The notes under the pieces were generated by a model that worked only from the letters and a program-made list of their open reading frames with translations, did not search any database and was not told where the DNA came from. A stretch of 64,000 bases of DNA from Betaproteobacteria bacterium. Its GTDB lineage: Bacteria > Pseudomonadota > Gammaproteobacteria > Burkholderiales > Burkholderiaceae_D. Location of the stretch: contig JANYFL010000038.1 of assembly GCA_025362735.1 (NCBI GenBank), positions 62,001 through 126,000 on the forward strand, given 5' to 3'. Shown here piece by piece: positions 35,569 through 45,237 of the stretch. Within the stretch, counting starts at the first letter, position 1. Each line of letters begins with the position of its first letter. The position numbers and the translations under genes are program-made.

Positions 35569-36648
35569 TCATGAATTGAGCATCACGCTGCGTAATACAT
35601 TAATCAAGCGTTGTGCCTGTTCTTCAATCGAATAGCGGTTTAATACCGATTCTCGAGCCCGATTCCCAATCTTGTAACGCAATTCAGGGTCACGCAGGGC
35701 ATCGAGAGATTCAAACCACTCTTGTGGTGAACGTGCCAGAAAGCCATTTTCTCCCTGCTTGATCACAGGTTCGTAGGCGGGTATGGGCGTAGCAATCACC
35801 GGCAAGCCCACCGCCATCTTCATTGTCAAACGGTTTTCTGATTTGACTTTCCAGGAAGGTGGAAAATTGTCATCCGCATCATTCCATGTATCGATTGGAA
35901 TGATGCCGATATCCGCGTTCCGCATGATTTCATATACACCAACCGCCTCCCATTTCACGCGCTCTATGCGCCGGTTCGCCAGAAATCTTAAGTACGCTAA
36001 ACGCTCGCTAAAATTTTTCTGCGCTCCCAATTTCCAACGGGCTTCAGTCAAGCGCTGCAAAGTTTGGCCAGTCGCGGGATAGCGCCCGACAATCGTCACT
36101 TTGAGCCAGGGTGGGGGCTTGTTGATGACAGGCAATTGATCCAGGCTTTGCGAAGTAACCAGGACCGCATTCAGTGGTTTCGTGCGTGAACCGTAATGCC
36201 CGGCCCATTCAGCCTTGTGTATTTCCGGTCGTTCGATTCCGTCATGAGCAACATGGACTTTTGATTGCAGCGAGGGCGGATATAAACTTTTGAGATATTC
36301 AGTGACGGTTACTGTTGCGTCGGTTGCAGAGGTCATGGCTATTTTCACAAGATCACACACGCCATAAACAGTTTTCACTCCTTTACTCGAAAGCTGATAC
36401 GCCAAGTTTTCCACACTTGGCCCATGCACTTTCTGAAAAAAAACGATATCAAACCCTTCGTTTATCAAGCGTGGCAACAAGTGCGAAACATCAGGCGTTT
36501 CTGTATCTTGCTGCGGTTCAAATACGATGTGAGGGTCAAAGTTGGCAGCGCGTAAAAAAGGAAGAATATTCAATACCGAAATGCGGGTGCTCGGAATTGG
36601 ATTCCGTGAATTCGACAGCAATACAAAACCGATCTTGACTGGGGTCAT
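35569..36648 (-). CDS. Glycosyltransferase, GT4-like (group 1)
   Basis: A 359-residue GT-B-fold protein. The C-terminal domain has IIPIDTW and SENRLTMKMAVGLPVIATPI, then YEPVIKQGENGFLARSPQEW, the usual donor-binding region of group 1 transferases. The N-terminal domain starts with KIGFVLLSNSRNP. Its ATG overlaps the stop of the upstream GT2 gene by four bases. It is last in the minus-strand polysaccharide operon. Donor and acceptor are unknown. Confidence 0.8.
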   Translation of the reverse strand: MTPVKIGFVLLSNSRNPIPSTRISVLNILPFLRAANFDPHIVFEPQQDTETPDVSHLLPRLINEGFDIVFFQKVHGPSVENLAYQLSSKGVKTVYGVCDLVKIAMTSATDATVTVTEYLKSLYPPSLQSKVHVAHDGIERPEIHKAEWAGHYGSRTKPLNAVLVTSQSLDQLPVINKPPPWLKVTIVGRYPATGQTLQRLTEARWKLGAQKNFSERLAYLRFLANRRIERVKWEAVGVYEIMRNADIGIIPIDTWNDADDNFPPSWKVKSENRLTMKMAVGLPVIATPIPAYEPVIKQGENGFLARSPQEWFESLDALRDPELRYKIGNRARESVLNRYSIEEQAQRLINVLRSVMLNS

Positions 36649-37589
36649 GAATTCACAAGTAGACGACGTAGATTCCTCAGCACAAACGATTTATTGACGC
36701 GTTGTTCCCATTTACTCGTTTCAGCAAGTTTGTCGTGCAAATAGGATTCACCATATTGGGTGCATTTCAGCAGCCGCTCTTTAAATCCGGATTCTCCCAC
36801 CCGTTTCATCAGCGACGCATAGGCAACTTTCTGATGACGCTCAATCAGTAGTTGATCAATTTTTGGCCCGAAGCAGCCAATTATCGTCTCAAGATAGTCG
36901 AGAATTTTGAGATCCTGCTGATCATATAAGGACCACACTCCACCGCTATGGATTCGATAGACAGCCATGGTTTGCGGTAGTCTCTTGATCGGTCCATAAC
37001 TGGCAACAATCATCCACAAAAAATAATCGTTTACAGGAGATTTAAAGTAACTCTCAGGAAATCCATTAAAAGCACACGCCCTGAAAACAGCGGAGTTAAT
37101 GCGAATGAAATTTCCTTTTGCAAGCTCATAAATATCGCTGACTTCAGGCGTATCGCGGACCTCGGTGTCCGGCCCCAGTTTATTTTTTTTAAGAAGTTGA
37201 ACTGGGTGATAACACATCGAAAATTCAGGATTGGACTCCAGAAAATCGACCTGTCGTTGCAACTTTAATGGATCAGTCCAGTAGTCATCATTGTCAAGAA
37301 TGGCAACGTAGTCACCTCGACATTCGGAAAGCGTCAGCGCAAAATTTTTAATCAACCCCAGATTGGTTTCATTGAATCTGGCGCGAATGGTGACATTCCC
37401 CGTATTCCTCTCCAGATAACGTCGAATCATTGCAGGCGTATCGTCAGGGCTCGCATCTTCACCAATGACCAGTTCAATTGGGAAATTACTTGTCTGAGAC
37501 AGTACACTTTCAATAGCCTGTTCCGTATATTCTGAGTTCTTGTAAGCGACCATTAAGACGCTGACTTTGGGTTTGCTTGTATTGGTCAT
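36645..37589 (-). CDS. Glycosyltransferase family 2
   Basis: A 314-residue GT-A enzyme. VSVLMVAYKNSEYTEQAIES opens the fold, IGEDASPDDTPAMIRRYLE gives the nucleotide contacts, and VAILDNDDYWTDPLKLQRQ holds the D-x-D-type metal motif. WGxHSGG-like IHSGGVWS is at the C-terminal side. It is likely to add a sugar to a lipid-linked repeat unit at the cytoplasmic face of the membrane. Confidence 0.85.
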   Translation of the reverse strand: MTNTSKPKVSVLMVAYKNSEYTEQAIESVLSQTSNFPIELVIGEDASPDDTPAMIRRYLERNTGNVTIRARFNETNLGLIKNFALTLSECRGDYVAILDNDDYWTDPLKLQRQVDFLESNPEFSMCYHPVQLLKKNKLGPDTEVRDTPEVSDIYELAKGNFIRINSAVFRACAFNGFPESYFKSPVNDYFLWMIVASYGPIKRLPQTMAVYRIHSGGVWSLYDQQDLKILDYLETIIGCFGPKIDQLLIERHQKVAYASLMKRVGESGFKERLLKCTQYGESYLHDKLAETSKWEQRVNKSFVLRNLRRLLVNS

Positions 37590-37626
37590 TTAAATGTGAG
37601 TTGCCTATTGATGGCTAGGCTATTTT

Positions 37627-38598
37627 TTATTTCAGAAGAGACAAGATATCACACAGCAGACCCTGATTTGACGAATATTTCCGATAGCCGCCATTCGTAA
37701 GAAATTTCAGGATTGCTAAACATCGAGACAATTTATTTTCGTTGTTGGAAGAAACAAGAGAAAGAAAACTCAATTTTAGTTGGACTAGTTGAAAATTTTT
37801 AGAGCTTGGCGGCAATGCCAGTCGTTGCGTGACGGCTTGCCAAATACGAAATTCTCGGTCTCGTGGTGCCGTGGGCTGTCTCCAAATACCCATCCACTCG
37901 TAAAGCCAATTATCTGAACCCATACCAATTGCATTATTCAGATGAAGGCGGTATTGATACAAGTATTTCGGCGTGGCCACGATGCCGTTATGCAGAGAAC
38001 ACCAGATGGCCAACCAATAATCATGAGGCATATCGCCTGGTAAAGGCAGTGCGGCTTGACCCGCTGTGCGCCGAATCGCAGCAGCAGCCCCATTGATATA
38101 GTTTCGTTTGATCAAGTGATCAAACGCGTGAGCCGAGAAATTCTCGATCTGGTCTCTGCATAGCCCGTATGACTCAAGAACGGATTTGCGATCTAGTGGC
38201 TGTCCAATAACATCTACACATTTACCATCCGAAAAAACCATGTCTACGCCGTGTAGTTCGAATAGTTGCATTAGCGCGCTGGTTTTTTCTGGCTCCCAGA
38301 TATCGTCCTGATCGCATAAAAAAAGTAAATCTTCCGTGGCATTTGCAATCCCCTGACAGAAGTTAAGAGCGTAGCCAAGATTGGCTGGATTGACCTGAAT
38401 ATTGAATAGTTGCTGTTGCTGCGCAGGTCTTTGGCGAACAAACTCGTGAATCTTTGCGACCGTGTCGTCGGACGACAGATCATCGTAGATTGAAATCTTA
38501 TTGATACTTGACGTTTGTTCGAGGATTGAACGAAGCTGGTCTGCAATGTATGCGGAACCGTTGTACGTACAAAGAATGACTTCGGTTGTGACATCCAC
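37627..38598 (-). CDS. Glycosyltransferase family 2 (rhamnosyltransferase-like)
   Basis: A 323-residue GT-A protein. ILCTYNGSAYIADQLRSILE, YDDLSSDDTVAKIHEF and LLFLCDQDDIWEPEK match the group that includes putative rhamnosyltransferases of O-antigen clusters; DQDDIW is the metal/donor motif. The start is GTG 38596-38598. The acceptor cannot be deduced. Base composition is AT-richer than in the flanking core genes. Confidence 0.84.
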   Translation of the reverse strand: MDVTTEVILCTYNGSAYIADQLRSILEQTSSINKISIYDDLSSDDTVAKIHEFVRQRPAQQQQLFNIQVNPANLGYALNFCQGIANATEDLLFLCDQDDIWEPEKTSALMQLFELHGVDMVFSDGKCVDVIGQPLDRKSVLESYGLCRDQIENFSAHAFDHLIKRNYINGAAAAIRRTAGQAALPLPGDMPHDYWLAIWCSLHNGIVATPKYLYQYRLHLNNAIGMGSDNWLYEWMGIWRQPTAPRDREFRIWQAVTQRLALPPSSKNFQLVQLKLSFLSLVSSNNENKLSRCLAILKFLTNGGYRKYSSNQGLLCDILSLLK

Positions 38599-38641
38599 TG
38601 TGTTATCTAATCTTTCGGCAAGCTCAAGATGGGTTCGGCAA

Positions 38642-39274
38642 TCACGAGTATTTGGATGGCACGCATGTCACGAGTAAATTTCGGAAACAGACGAAAAAAA
38701 CGCGTCTCCAAAATTTGTCTGATGCCCACCACTGTTCATTTATTCCCGTAACCTCAAGAACCTTGAAGCCCGTATCCTCAAAGAGCCTAACGATACTTTT
38801 CTCGGTAAAGAAGCGTAAGTGCGTTCTGTCTCGAATCCCCTGTGCTTCGTAGCGCCAGTCTTTTTCAAATAGCAAGTGTTCAAGGTTATCGATTTGCCTC
38901 ATATTTGGAACACAGCAATGAATTCTTCCTCCTTGTATCAGCTTTCTTTTGCTAAGCACTAAAGCATAAGCCGGATCTGGCATATGTTCGAGAGAGTCAT
39001 TGAACGTAATCAGATCAAAGTAGGCATCAGGAATGGGATTTCTCTCATGGAAGTAATCGATGATTACTTGATCAAGACATTCGCCAGCGCATTCAGCAGA
39101 GGCTCGATCCGGCTCAACTCCCCACACTTCAACCTTCCGCTTCGCTTTAATTGAGCGGCCAAAGGCTCCGCGGTTACAACCGATATCGAGAATTTTCTGA
39201 GCGGTTACAGGCACACGCGCAAGCAGACCCACTCTCGTTCCGTCAGAATATTCTGGTCGATCAAATAGGCTCAT
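38642..39274 (-). CDS. Class I SAM methyltransferase of the polysaccharide island
   Basis: A 210-residue Methyltransf_23-type protein. ILDIGCNRGAFGRSIK is the SAM loop, VWGVEPDRASAECA motif II, and LITFNDSLEHMPDPAYAL the acceptor-side segment. It may methylate a sugar of the exported glycan, which is suggested by position among glycosyltransferases only. Confidence 0.8.
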   Translation of the reverse strand: MSLFDRPEYSDGTRVGLLARVPVTAQKILDIGCNRGAFGRSIKAKRKVEVWGVEPDRASAECAGECLDQVIIDYFHERNPIPDAYFDLITFNDSLEHMPDPAYALVLSKRKLIQGGRIHCCVPNMRQIDNLEHLLFEKDWRYEAQGIRDRTHLRFFTEKSIVRLFEDTGFKVLEVTGINEQWWASDKFWRRVFFVCFRNLLVTCVPSKYS

Positions 39275-39286
39275 CTTTAGTCCAAA

Positions 39287-40267
39287 TCAATCATGGTTCG
39301 TAGAAACCAACAACAAAGATAGAAGTTTTTTTACTCGAAGCCTTGAGAGGCCCAGCGAACATGTAATTGCCATCAGGAATGTCCGAGGTCTTCGATTCAA
39401 ATAGAAGGCTTTCCAGAGACATGACTTAGCCCTTCGGTCGCCATGTGCGTAGAGCATGTACGCGGCCCCCCACATTTTCTCCTTCCACTCATCCCGACGA
39501 GCTAGGGATAATAGTTTAGAGGCAATCCACTTCTCGTGAATCAGGAAAAGTGTATAGCAATGATTGGGTGTGGGTTTGCTGAAAATTGTACGGATGATCG
39601 AGGTCGAGACGATGCGATAACGAGCCAGAGTTTCTGGAAGAAAAGTGAAGTCAAATTTCTCTGACAGGCGCAGCCACATGTCGTAATCTTCATAGGACAG
39701 GCGTTCATCGTAACCACCGACAGCCTTGATGGCCTCGCGCCGAATTAGCGTGGCCATTGCTGGAATGAAGTTTCGGTGCGCTAACGCCGGGAAGATTTTG
39801 CCCGTGGGTGGAATGCCTTCCAATTGAAAATGCGCTTCCAGAAAGCTCTTGGGCAGCGTGGCGCCAGATTCGTCCATCTGTATTGCATCTGAATAAACTA
39901 CGGCTACTGAGAGCGGTTGTGACTGCATGACCAAAAATTGACGTTCAATTTTTTGGGGTTCCCATATATCGTCAGTGGCAATCATGCTAATGAATTCACC
40001 CTGAGCTTGATCGATGGCTTCATTTAGGGTCTTGCACAGACCGACATTGGCCCGGTGACGAATAAATTGCGCAGTCGGGCGATTTTTTTTTATCCAGACT
40101 TCAATCAGTGCAGGTGAGTCATCAGTTGAGCAATCGTCTGTAATGATTAAGTCAAAATCCTGAAAGGTCTGTTTCTGAATACTCTCCAGACATTCGATCA
40201 GAAATTTTGCGTGGTTATAACAAAGTGCAATCACCGTAACGGCGTGGGAATGCTGCTTGATTTTCAT
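39287..40267 (-). CDS. Glycosyltransferase family 2
   Basis: A 326-residue GT-A enzyme. VTVIALCYNHAKFLIECLES, IITDDCSTDDSPALIE and FISMIATDDIWEPQKIERQ give the fold and D-x-D-like metal site. RREAIKAVGGYDERLSYEDY is the later conserved segment. It is the third GT2 in the island. Linkage is unknown. Confidence 0.85.
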   Translation of the reverse strand: MKIKQHSHAVTVIALCYNHAKFLIECLESIQKQTFQDFDLIITDDCSTDDSPALIEVWIKKNRPTAQFIRHRANVGLCKTLNEAIDQAQGEFISMIATDDIWEPQKIERQFLVMQSQPLSVAVVYSDAIQMDESGATLPKSFLEAHFQLEGIPPTGKIFPALAHRNFIPAMATLIRREAIKAVGGYDERLSYEDYDMWLRLSEKFDFTFLPETLARYRIVSTSIIRTIFSKPTPNHCYTLFLIHEKWIASKLLSLARRDEWKEKMWGAAYMLYAHGDRRAKSCLWKAFYLNRRPRTFLMAITCSLGLSRLRVKKLLSLLLVSTNHD

Positions 40268-40294
40268 GATTGATTCGATACGTTTTGCAAGCGA

Positions 40295-41398
40295 CTAGCC
40301 ACGGTTGAGTGTGGCAACACAGTTCGCAATGACTTGATCCGTATCCTTGATGCGCATTTGTGGCCACATGGGGAGGCTTAGTACTTGGTCGTGGATTTCT
40401 TCGGCAATAGGGAGGGCGCCGCGAGGCAAACCCATTTCAACATAGGCGCCTTGCAAATGTGGAGGTATTGGATAGTGAATCATCGTGCTGATTCCACTCA
40501 TCGTCAGATGGGCTTGCAATTGATCGCGATTGGGATGCCGAATGACGAACAAATGCCAAACGGGATCAGCCCAGTCCGGCACATGAGGCAAGACCAAGCC
40601 GACGTTGAGGAGCCCTTCTCGGTAACGGGTTGCCACCTCACATCGACGCTCGTTCCACGCGTCAAGTACGGAAAGTTTTTCTCTCAGAAAAGCAGCCTGC
40701 AATTCATCAAGGCGAGAGTTAAAGCCTTTGACTTCATTGTGGTATTTAACGCGTGACCCATAATTGCGCAGTATTCGTACCTGCTCTGCTAGAGCATCGT
40801 CATTCGTCACAATTGCACCGCCGTCACCGAGCGCGCCCAAGTTCTTGCCTGGATAAAAACTGAATCCAGCGGCATCACCCAATCTTCCCACACGTCTTCC
40901 CTTATAGCGTGCCCCATGGGCTTGGGCTGCATCTTCTATAACTTTGAGCCCGTACCGCTTTGCTAATTCAACAATCGGATCCATGTCTGCGGCTTGACCA
41001 TACAGATGGACCGGCATAATGGCCCGGGTGGCAGAGGTAATCGCCACCTCAATGCGAGCCGGATCGATGTTATAAGTCGATACGTCCGGCTCAACCGGAA
41101 CGGGTGTCGCGCCAGCATAAGAAACGGCCAGCCAAGTCGCGATATAGGTATTGGATGGGACGATGACCTCATCTCCTGGCCCTATTCCCATCGCCTTGAG
41201 TGTCATAAACAGGGCATCAAGTCCGTTGCCAACACCAATGCAATTCCTGGCTCCGCAGTAAGCTGCAAACTCGTGTTCAAAAGCTTCGAGTTCGCGTCCA
41301 AGAATCAGCCAGTTCGAATCAATCACTCTTGAATAGGCCGCGTCTAGTCGCGGTCTCAGTTCTGAGTGCATTGCACCGAAATCAAGAAAAGGGATCAT
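40295..41398 (-). CDS. DegT/DnrJ/EryC1-family sugar aminotransferase (FdtB/QdtB-like)
   Basis: A PLP-dependent transaminase of 367 residues for keto-sugar nucleotides. ENIGHTS-like segments are [33 protein letters not shown] and the PLP lysine loop [15 protein letters not shown] (lysine about 184). The residues resemble FdtB/QdtB, which make dTDP-3-amino-3,6-dideoxy-hexoses. That fits the fused FdtA/FdtC-type protein at 42674. rmlA/rmlB, which would supply dTDP-4-keto-6-deoxyglucose, are not in the window. Confidence 0.86.
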   Translation of the reverse strand: MIPFLDFGAMHSELRPRLDAAYSRVIDSNWLILGRELEAFEHEFAAYCGARNCIGVGNGLDALFMTLKAMGIGPGDEVIVPSNTYIATWLAVSYAGATPVPVEPDVSTYNIDPARIEVAITSATRAIMPVHLYGQAADMDPIVELAKRYGLKVIEDAAQAHGARYKGRRVGRLGDAAGFSFYPGKNLGALGDGGAIVTNDDALAEQVRILRNYGSRVKYHNEVKGFNSRLDELQAAFLREKLSVLDAWNERRCEVATRYREGLLNVGLVLPHVPDWADPVWHLFVIRHPNRDQLQAHLTMSGISTMIHYPIPPHLQGAYVEMGLPRGALPIAEEIHDQVLSLPMWPQMRIKDTDQVIANCVATLNRG

Positions 41399-41449
41399 CT
41401 TAAAAATGCTATGAGTGAATTCGAATATGCGAATCCTAATCGAAAGCTT

Positions 41450-41475
41450 GTGATCGAATATTGTTTATCGATCAC
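41450..41475. other. 8-bp perfect inverted repeat in the gap between divergent genes
   Basis: GTGATCGA (41450-41457) and TCGATCAC (41468-41475) with a 10-base spacer lie in the AT-rich 274-bp gap between the divergent aminotransferase and sterol-desaturase-like genes. It could be an operator or hairpin. I see no confident -35/-10 pair around it. The rest of the gap holds nothing I can name. Confidence 0.3.
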
Positions 41476-41672
41476 GGAACTTCGAAAGTAATGCGCGTCA
41501 GCCGACAAAAAATCGTTGGCTTGTAGGATGAAGCAATCATGTTATGAACAGATAAAATTTGTCGATGAGTTTTACAGAATTTAACTTACATCCGATCACT
41601 CTCATAGGGGAAATTAAGTTGGTGTAAATCTTGCATTACAGAAAAATATGTCTCAACTGAATGTGACTTGGC

Positions 41673-42707
41673 ATGGAAAATATTCAAAAAGACCCTATGC
41701 GTTCTTACAGGGCAGAAGCAAGGCCAGTAGGTATCACTCTGGTTCAACGTGTCACTGGTGACGCGCTCGTATGCGTGACCGGAGCGTTATTTATTGCATT
41801 TGCTCTATGGATGGTTGGACAAATCCCTGATGTAACGACTGCGGGTCTATTCATCGAGAATCTCGTGAAGCCAGTCTATTGGACATTACGATCCAGCCTC
41901 GCTTTTTGGCTGTCCCCATTCTTCTTGTTAGTGGTGCCATCGCTTTTGCTTCTGACCGCCGTCTTTCCAGCCGATCGTGCGCAACCTATTTTTTCACGTG
42001 GATTTTTCCAGGATGTTCTTTGGTCCGTCGCAAGAACATCTTTGACGGTACTTTTGCTTACGGCCTATGCGTCATTTATTCAGACCATTTTTCAAAAATA
42101 TTTTGGCTGGATGGTTATTGAAACTGGACGTGACTGGCCGTTCTTGCTTCGGGCAGCTTTGGTTTTTATCGTGGCCGATTTTCTTTATTGGCTGCGTCAC
42201 GTCGTCATGCATAAAGTGCCCGCACTTTGGCAGTTTCATGCCATTCATCACTCACAGCGGGAATTGAATCCATTCACGATCAACCGAACCCATCCTGTTG
42301 GGTATTTAGTTACATTGAATATCTGGGCCATTCCCATGACCGCTCTGATGGGGTCGCTGGATGTTGTTCTGACCGGCTATTTGATTCGTCACAGCTATGA
42401 TGCCTTCATTCATTCCAATATTCGAACGAACCTGGGACCGCTTAAATATTTTCTGGTTACGCCGCAATCACATCGTGTCCATCACTCGTGTGAACCGCAA
42501 CACTACGACACGAACTTCGGTGTGATGATCAGTCTTTGGGATCGCCTTTTCGGAACATTGCACTCAAAGTATGATGAGTATCCGGAGACGGGTATTCCAG
42601 ATCCGAGTTTTCCAGTGGAGCAACAGCACTCCAACCACTGCGCCACCCTAATCCAGCAACTTATATACCCATTTCAAAAAGTCTTCCGAACAAGCTCTAT
42701 AAACTGA
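41673..42707 (+). CDS. Sterol desaturase / fatty acid hydroxylase-superfamily protein
   Basis: A 344-residue membrane protein with about five hydrophobic segments and the eight-histidine di-iron pattern: HVVMHK, HAIHHS and HRVHHS, plus HYDTNFG. The superfamily inserts hydroxyl groups or double bonds into lipids. It is the only plus-strand gene in the island and overlaps the fused acetyltransferase gene convergently by 34 bp. It may modify an acyl chain or lipid carrier of the surface glycan, or be an unrelated passenger. Confidence 0.87.
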   Translation: MENIQKDPMRSYRAEARPVGITLVQRVTGDALVCVTGALFIAFALWMVGQIPDVTTAGLFIENLVKPVYWTLRSSLAFWLSPFFLLVVPSLLLLTAVFPADRAQPIFSRGFFQDVLWSVARTSLTVLLLTAYASFIQTIFQKYFGWMVIETGRDWPFLLRAALVFIVADFLYWLRHVVMHKVPALWQFHAIHHSQRELNPFTINRTHPVGYLVTLNIWAIPMTALMGSLDVVLTGYLIRHSYDAFIHSNIRTNLGPLKYFLVTPQSHRVHHSCEPQHYDTNFGVMISLWDRLFGTLHSKYDEYPETGIPDPSFPVEQQHSNHCATLIQQLIYPFQKVFRTSSIN

Positions 42708-43612
42708 TCGTAATCGCGGATATAGCTTTCGGCTTTGTGGATGTCAGAAGCCAATACAAGCAGCATCGCATCACTCGAATATTTGTACTGTATACCCCAA
42801 ATCATAGGCGGTATGTGTATTCCGATTTTGGGCGTGTCCAATAGGATTTCGTCTCGAGAGTGGCCATCATCAAGTACGACTGAGCAAGTCCCTCGAAGAC
42901 AAATCAGAAATTGATGCAGATCATGGTGGGCGTGTTCGCCACGTACCTCTTTGCTCGGCACGTCAAATATGACAAAAAAACGTTTGGGTTGAAACGGCAA
43001 GTGTTTATCGATTTCACCAAATGAAAGCGCTCCCCTTAAATCTTCAATTAGTGGTATTTGCCGTAGCTTGGCTCCTTTCACAGTAAGCGGGCGCGGTAAA
43101 CCATCAGGCGAGCATGCAGGACTAGGAATACCTGTGCCGTGGCTCGTATTGGCGTATCCGGCAATGTGGGCTGGATTCCCGATCACAATCGCGTTCGAAG
43201 GGACATCACTGGTCACTACGGCACCAGCTCCGACCATGGCATTGGCGCCAATCGTCAATCCTGGCAATATCGTCGCGTTTGCGCCAATCGATGCACCATG
43301 TTTGACTACCGTACGTGGAAACGATTCTGGGTATTGTTTACTGCGTGGGAACGGATCGTTCGTGAATGTCGCGTTCGGTCCAACAAAGACATCGTCTTCA
43401 AGTGTTATGCCGTCCCAAATTTGCACACCACACTTGATGGTGACACGGTTGCCAATCGCCACATCGTTTTCAATGAAAACCCCATCGCAAATGTTGCAAT
43501 CAGAACCTACCTGCGCGCCGGGAAGGATATGCGCGAAGGCCCAAACTTTGGTGTCGTCACCGATGTTATTGGATTCAACAAGTGCATTGGGGTGTTTGAA
43601 AAATTGACTCAT
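42674..43612 (-). CDS. Fused sugar N-acyltransferase (left-handed beta-helix) and WxcM-like ketoisomerase
   Basis: A 312-residue two-domain protein. Residues 1-160 are hexapeptide repeats of a left-handed beta helix (VGSDCNICDGVFIENDVAIG; IGANATILPGLTIGANAMVG), as in FdtC/WbbJ-type acetyltransferases. Residues about 180-312 are a WxcM/FdtA-type cupin (RFFVIFDVPSKEVRGEHAHH, FLICLRGTCSVVLDDG), a dTDP-4-keto-6-deoxyglucose 3,4-ketoisomerase. Together with the DegT enzyme it covers three steps to dTDP-Fuc3NAc or Qui3NAc. Which isomer is made cannot be told. It is just downstream of the flippase gene on the same strand. Confidence 0.88.
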   Translation of the reverse strand: MSQFFKHPNALVESNNIGDDTKVWAFAHILPGAQVGSDCNICDGVFIENDVAIGNRVTIKCGVQIWDGITLEDDVFVGPNATFTNDPFPRSKQYPESFPRTVVKHGASIGANATILPGLTIGANAMVGAGAVVTSDVPSNAIVIGNPAHIAGYANTSHGTGIPSPACSPDGLPRPLTVKGAKLRQIPLIEDLRGALSFGEIDKHLPFQPKRFFVIFDVPSKEVRGEHAHHDLHQFLICLRGTCSVVLDDGHSRDEILLDTPKIGIHIPPMIWGIQYKYSSDAMLLVLASDIHKAESYIRDYDQFIELVRKTF

Positions 43613-43621
43613 GTCAGTCTT

Positions 43622-45178
43622 TTATGAAGTGGTCGGAAAACGCTGATGCTTCCACATTTTGAACTTTGCTTGAAATCCTGAAATAAGAGTTAACTCTGCA
43701 CCCTGTGGTCGACCTAGCAGCACCCAAATCAAAAAGACGGAAAGAACGTAACTGATTGCTCCCAAGGAAATGAGTCCGATGACCTTGATAGGTGGGGGCA
43801 GGTGAGGCCAAGCAGTAACAGTCCAGGCATCAGCTGAATACACAATCGCCGACATGATACCTGAGGCCAATAGGGGGCGCCACATGGCTAGACCGAGAAA
43901 GCGAGCTCGAATTCCGGTGACCTGCGAAAAAACGAAAATAATTCCAACGAGCCCGAATAATGAAATGACCAGATGTGCATAAGCCGCTCCCAAAGCGCCG
44001 TATTGAAGACTGGCGTAGATCGTGGTGGGCAAAGACACAACCAGTAAGCATGCAGAAAGCATGGTATTGGATTTGGGTTTTCCCAGGGCAACAATGACAA
44101 GATAAAGATTGGATTGCAAGGCTCCAGCAAGACCGCAAACTGCAATAATTTGCATAATGGGAATGGCCTCAAGCCACTGCTGTCCCAACAGCACTTGTAC
44201 GATGAGTGGCGCGATACAAAGCAATCCAGACGTAACGGGAAAGACAATCAGGCATATCGTGCCGTAAACATCTTGAAAGCGTAACCAAAGTTGTGAGGTA
44301 TTTCCTGCCAAACGGGAGTAAGCAGGAAATACAGCCCGATTGAGTGGAGCAATGAGTTCGGTCGACGGCATTACGGCGATTTCAGAGCCGATGTTATAGA
44401 TGCCCAGCCCATGCGAACCTACGGTTCGGCCAAGAATGAAATCGACAGATCGGCCTTGCAAGACGTTAATCAAGTTGGAGAAAAAAATCCATTTTGAAAA
44501 GTGAAGCAGGTCCTTTTTCGCGGCCAGTGAAAGGCGTGGGCGATAAGGATGCAAGCGATAACTGATGAATACAGAAACGAGTTTTCCGGTCACGACTCCG
44601 GCAATCAAAGCCCAATAAGTTCGAAGCGTGAAAGCCAGAGTAACCGTGACAATAAAAGCTGTAACGCGTTTGAAGGCAAGGAAGCGGAATTCACTCTTGA
44701 AATCCAATTCCTTGCGAAACGCCACGGTGCCGATATTTTCAAAGCCGCTAGTAAACGCAGAGATTGCCAATACGGGAAGGATGTATTTCAATCGGGGTTC
44801 GTGATAAAAACCGGCCGCAGGAATTGCGAGAATCAAAAGAAAAATCGCAATGGTGACTCCGAAAATGACGTTGAATGTCCAGGCGGTGTCGTAGTGTTCG
44901 CGTTGAGTGTTTTGCCGCTGAATCAGGGCCGAATCAAAGCCAAATGCTCCCATCAATTCCAGAATGGCGACGACAGCCGTAGCCATTGCGACTAAACCAA
45001 AGTCGCCGGGCGTTAAGATGCGCGCCAACATCAGTGTACTGACCAGGCCGATGCTGCGATCAAATAGCTTGAAGCCCATCATCCATGCGGCGCCGCGAGC
45101 AATTTGTCCCCCGGTCGCAGGGTTCGATGAAACTTGACCCGAAGTTTCGGATGCGGCCTGAGTGGGTGGATTGTTCAT
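43622..45178 (-). CDS. Polysaccharide flippase (Wzx-like, MOP superfamily)
   Basis: A 518-residue integral membrane protein with about 12-14 hydrophobic segments. GAAWMMGFKLFDRSIGLVST at the N-terminus and LTPGDFGLVAMATA are typical of the LPS/teichoic-acid flippase branch (Polysacc_synt_3, WzxC-like). FRKELDFKSEFRFLAFKR and SRLAGNTSQLWLRFQD follow the family pattern. It should move lipid-linked repeat units across the inner membrane. Its stop is 10 bp before the fused acetyltransferase start. Confidence 0.87.
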   Translation of the reverse strand: MNNPPTQAASETSGQVSSNPATGGQIARGAAWMMGFKLFDRSIGLVSTLMLARILTPGDFGLVAMATAVVAILELMGAFGFDSALIQRQNTQREHYDTAWTFNVIFGVTIAIFLLILAIPAAGFYHEPRLKYILPVLAISAFTSGFENIGTVAFRKELDFKSEFRFLAFKRVTAFIVTVTLAFTLRTYWALIAGVVTGKLVSVFISYRLHPYRPRLSLAAKKDLLHFSKWIFFSNLINVLQGRSVDFILGRTVGSHGLGIYNIGSEIAVMPSTELIAPLNRAVFPAYSRLAGNTSQLWLRFQDVYGTICLIVFPVTSGLLCIAPLIVQVLLGQQWLEAIPIMQIIAVCGLAGALQSNLYLVIVALGKPKSNTMLSACLLVVSLPTTIYASLQYGALGAAYAHLVISLFGLVGIIFVFSQVTGIRARFLGLAMWRPLLASGIMSAIVYSADAWTVTAWPHLPPPIKVIGLISLGAISYVLSVFLIWVLLGRPQGAELTLISGFQAKFKMWKHQRFPTTS

Positions 45179-45237
45179 CGGTTCAAGGTGCCGTTTTAAG
45201 CAAGGCCGGGTTTGCAGAATAAGACTGTGAATGGCAT

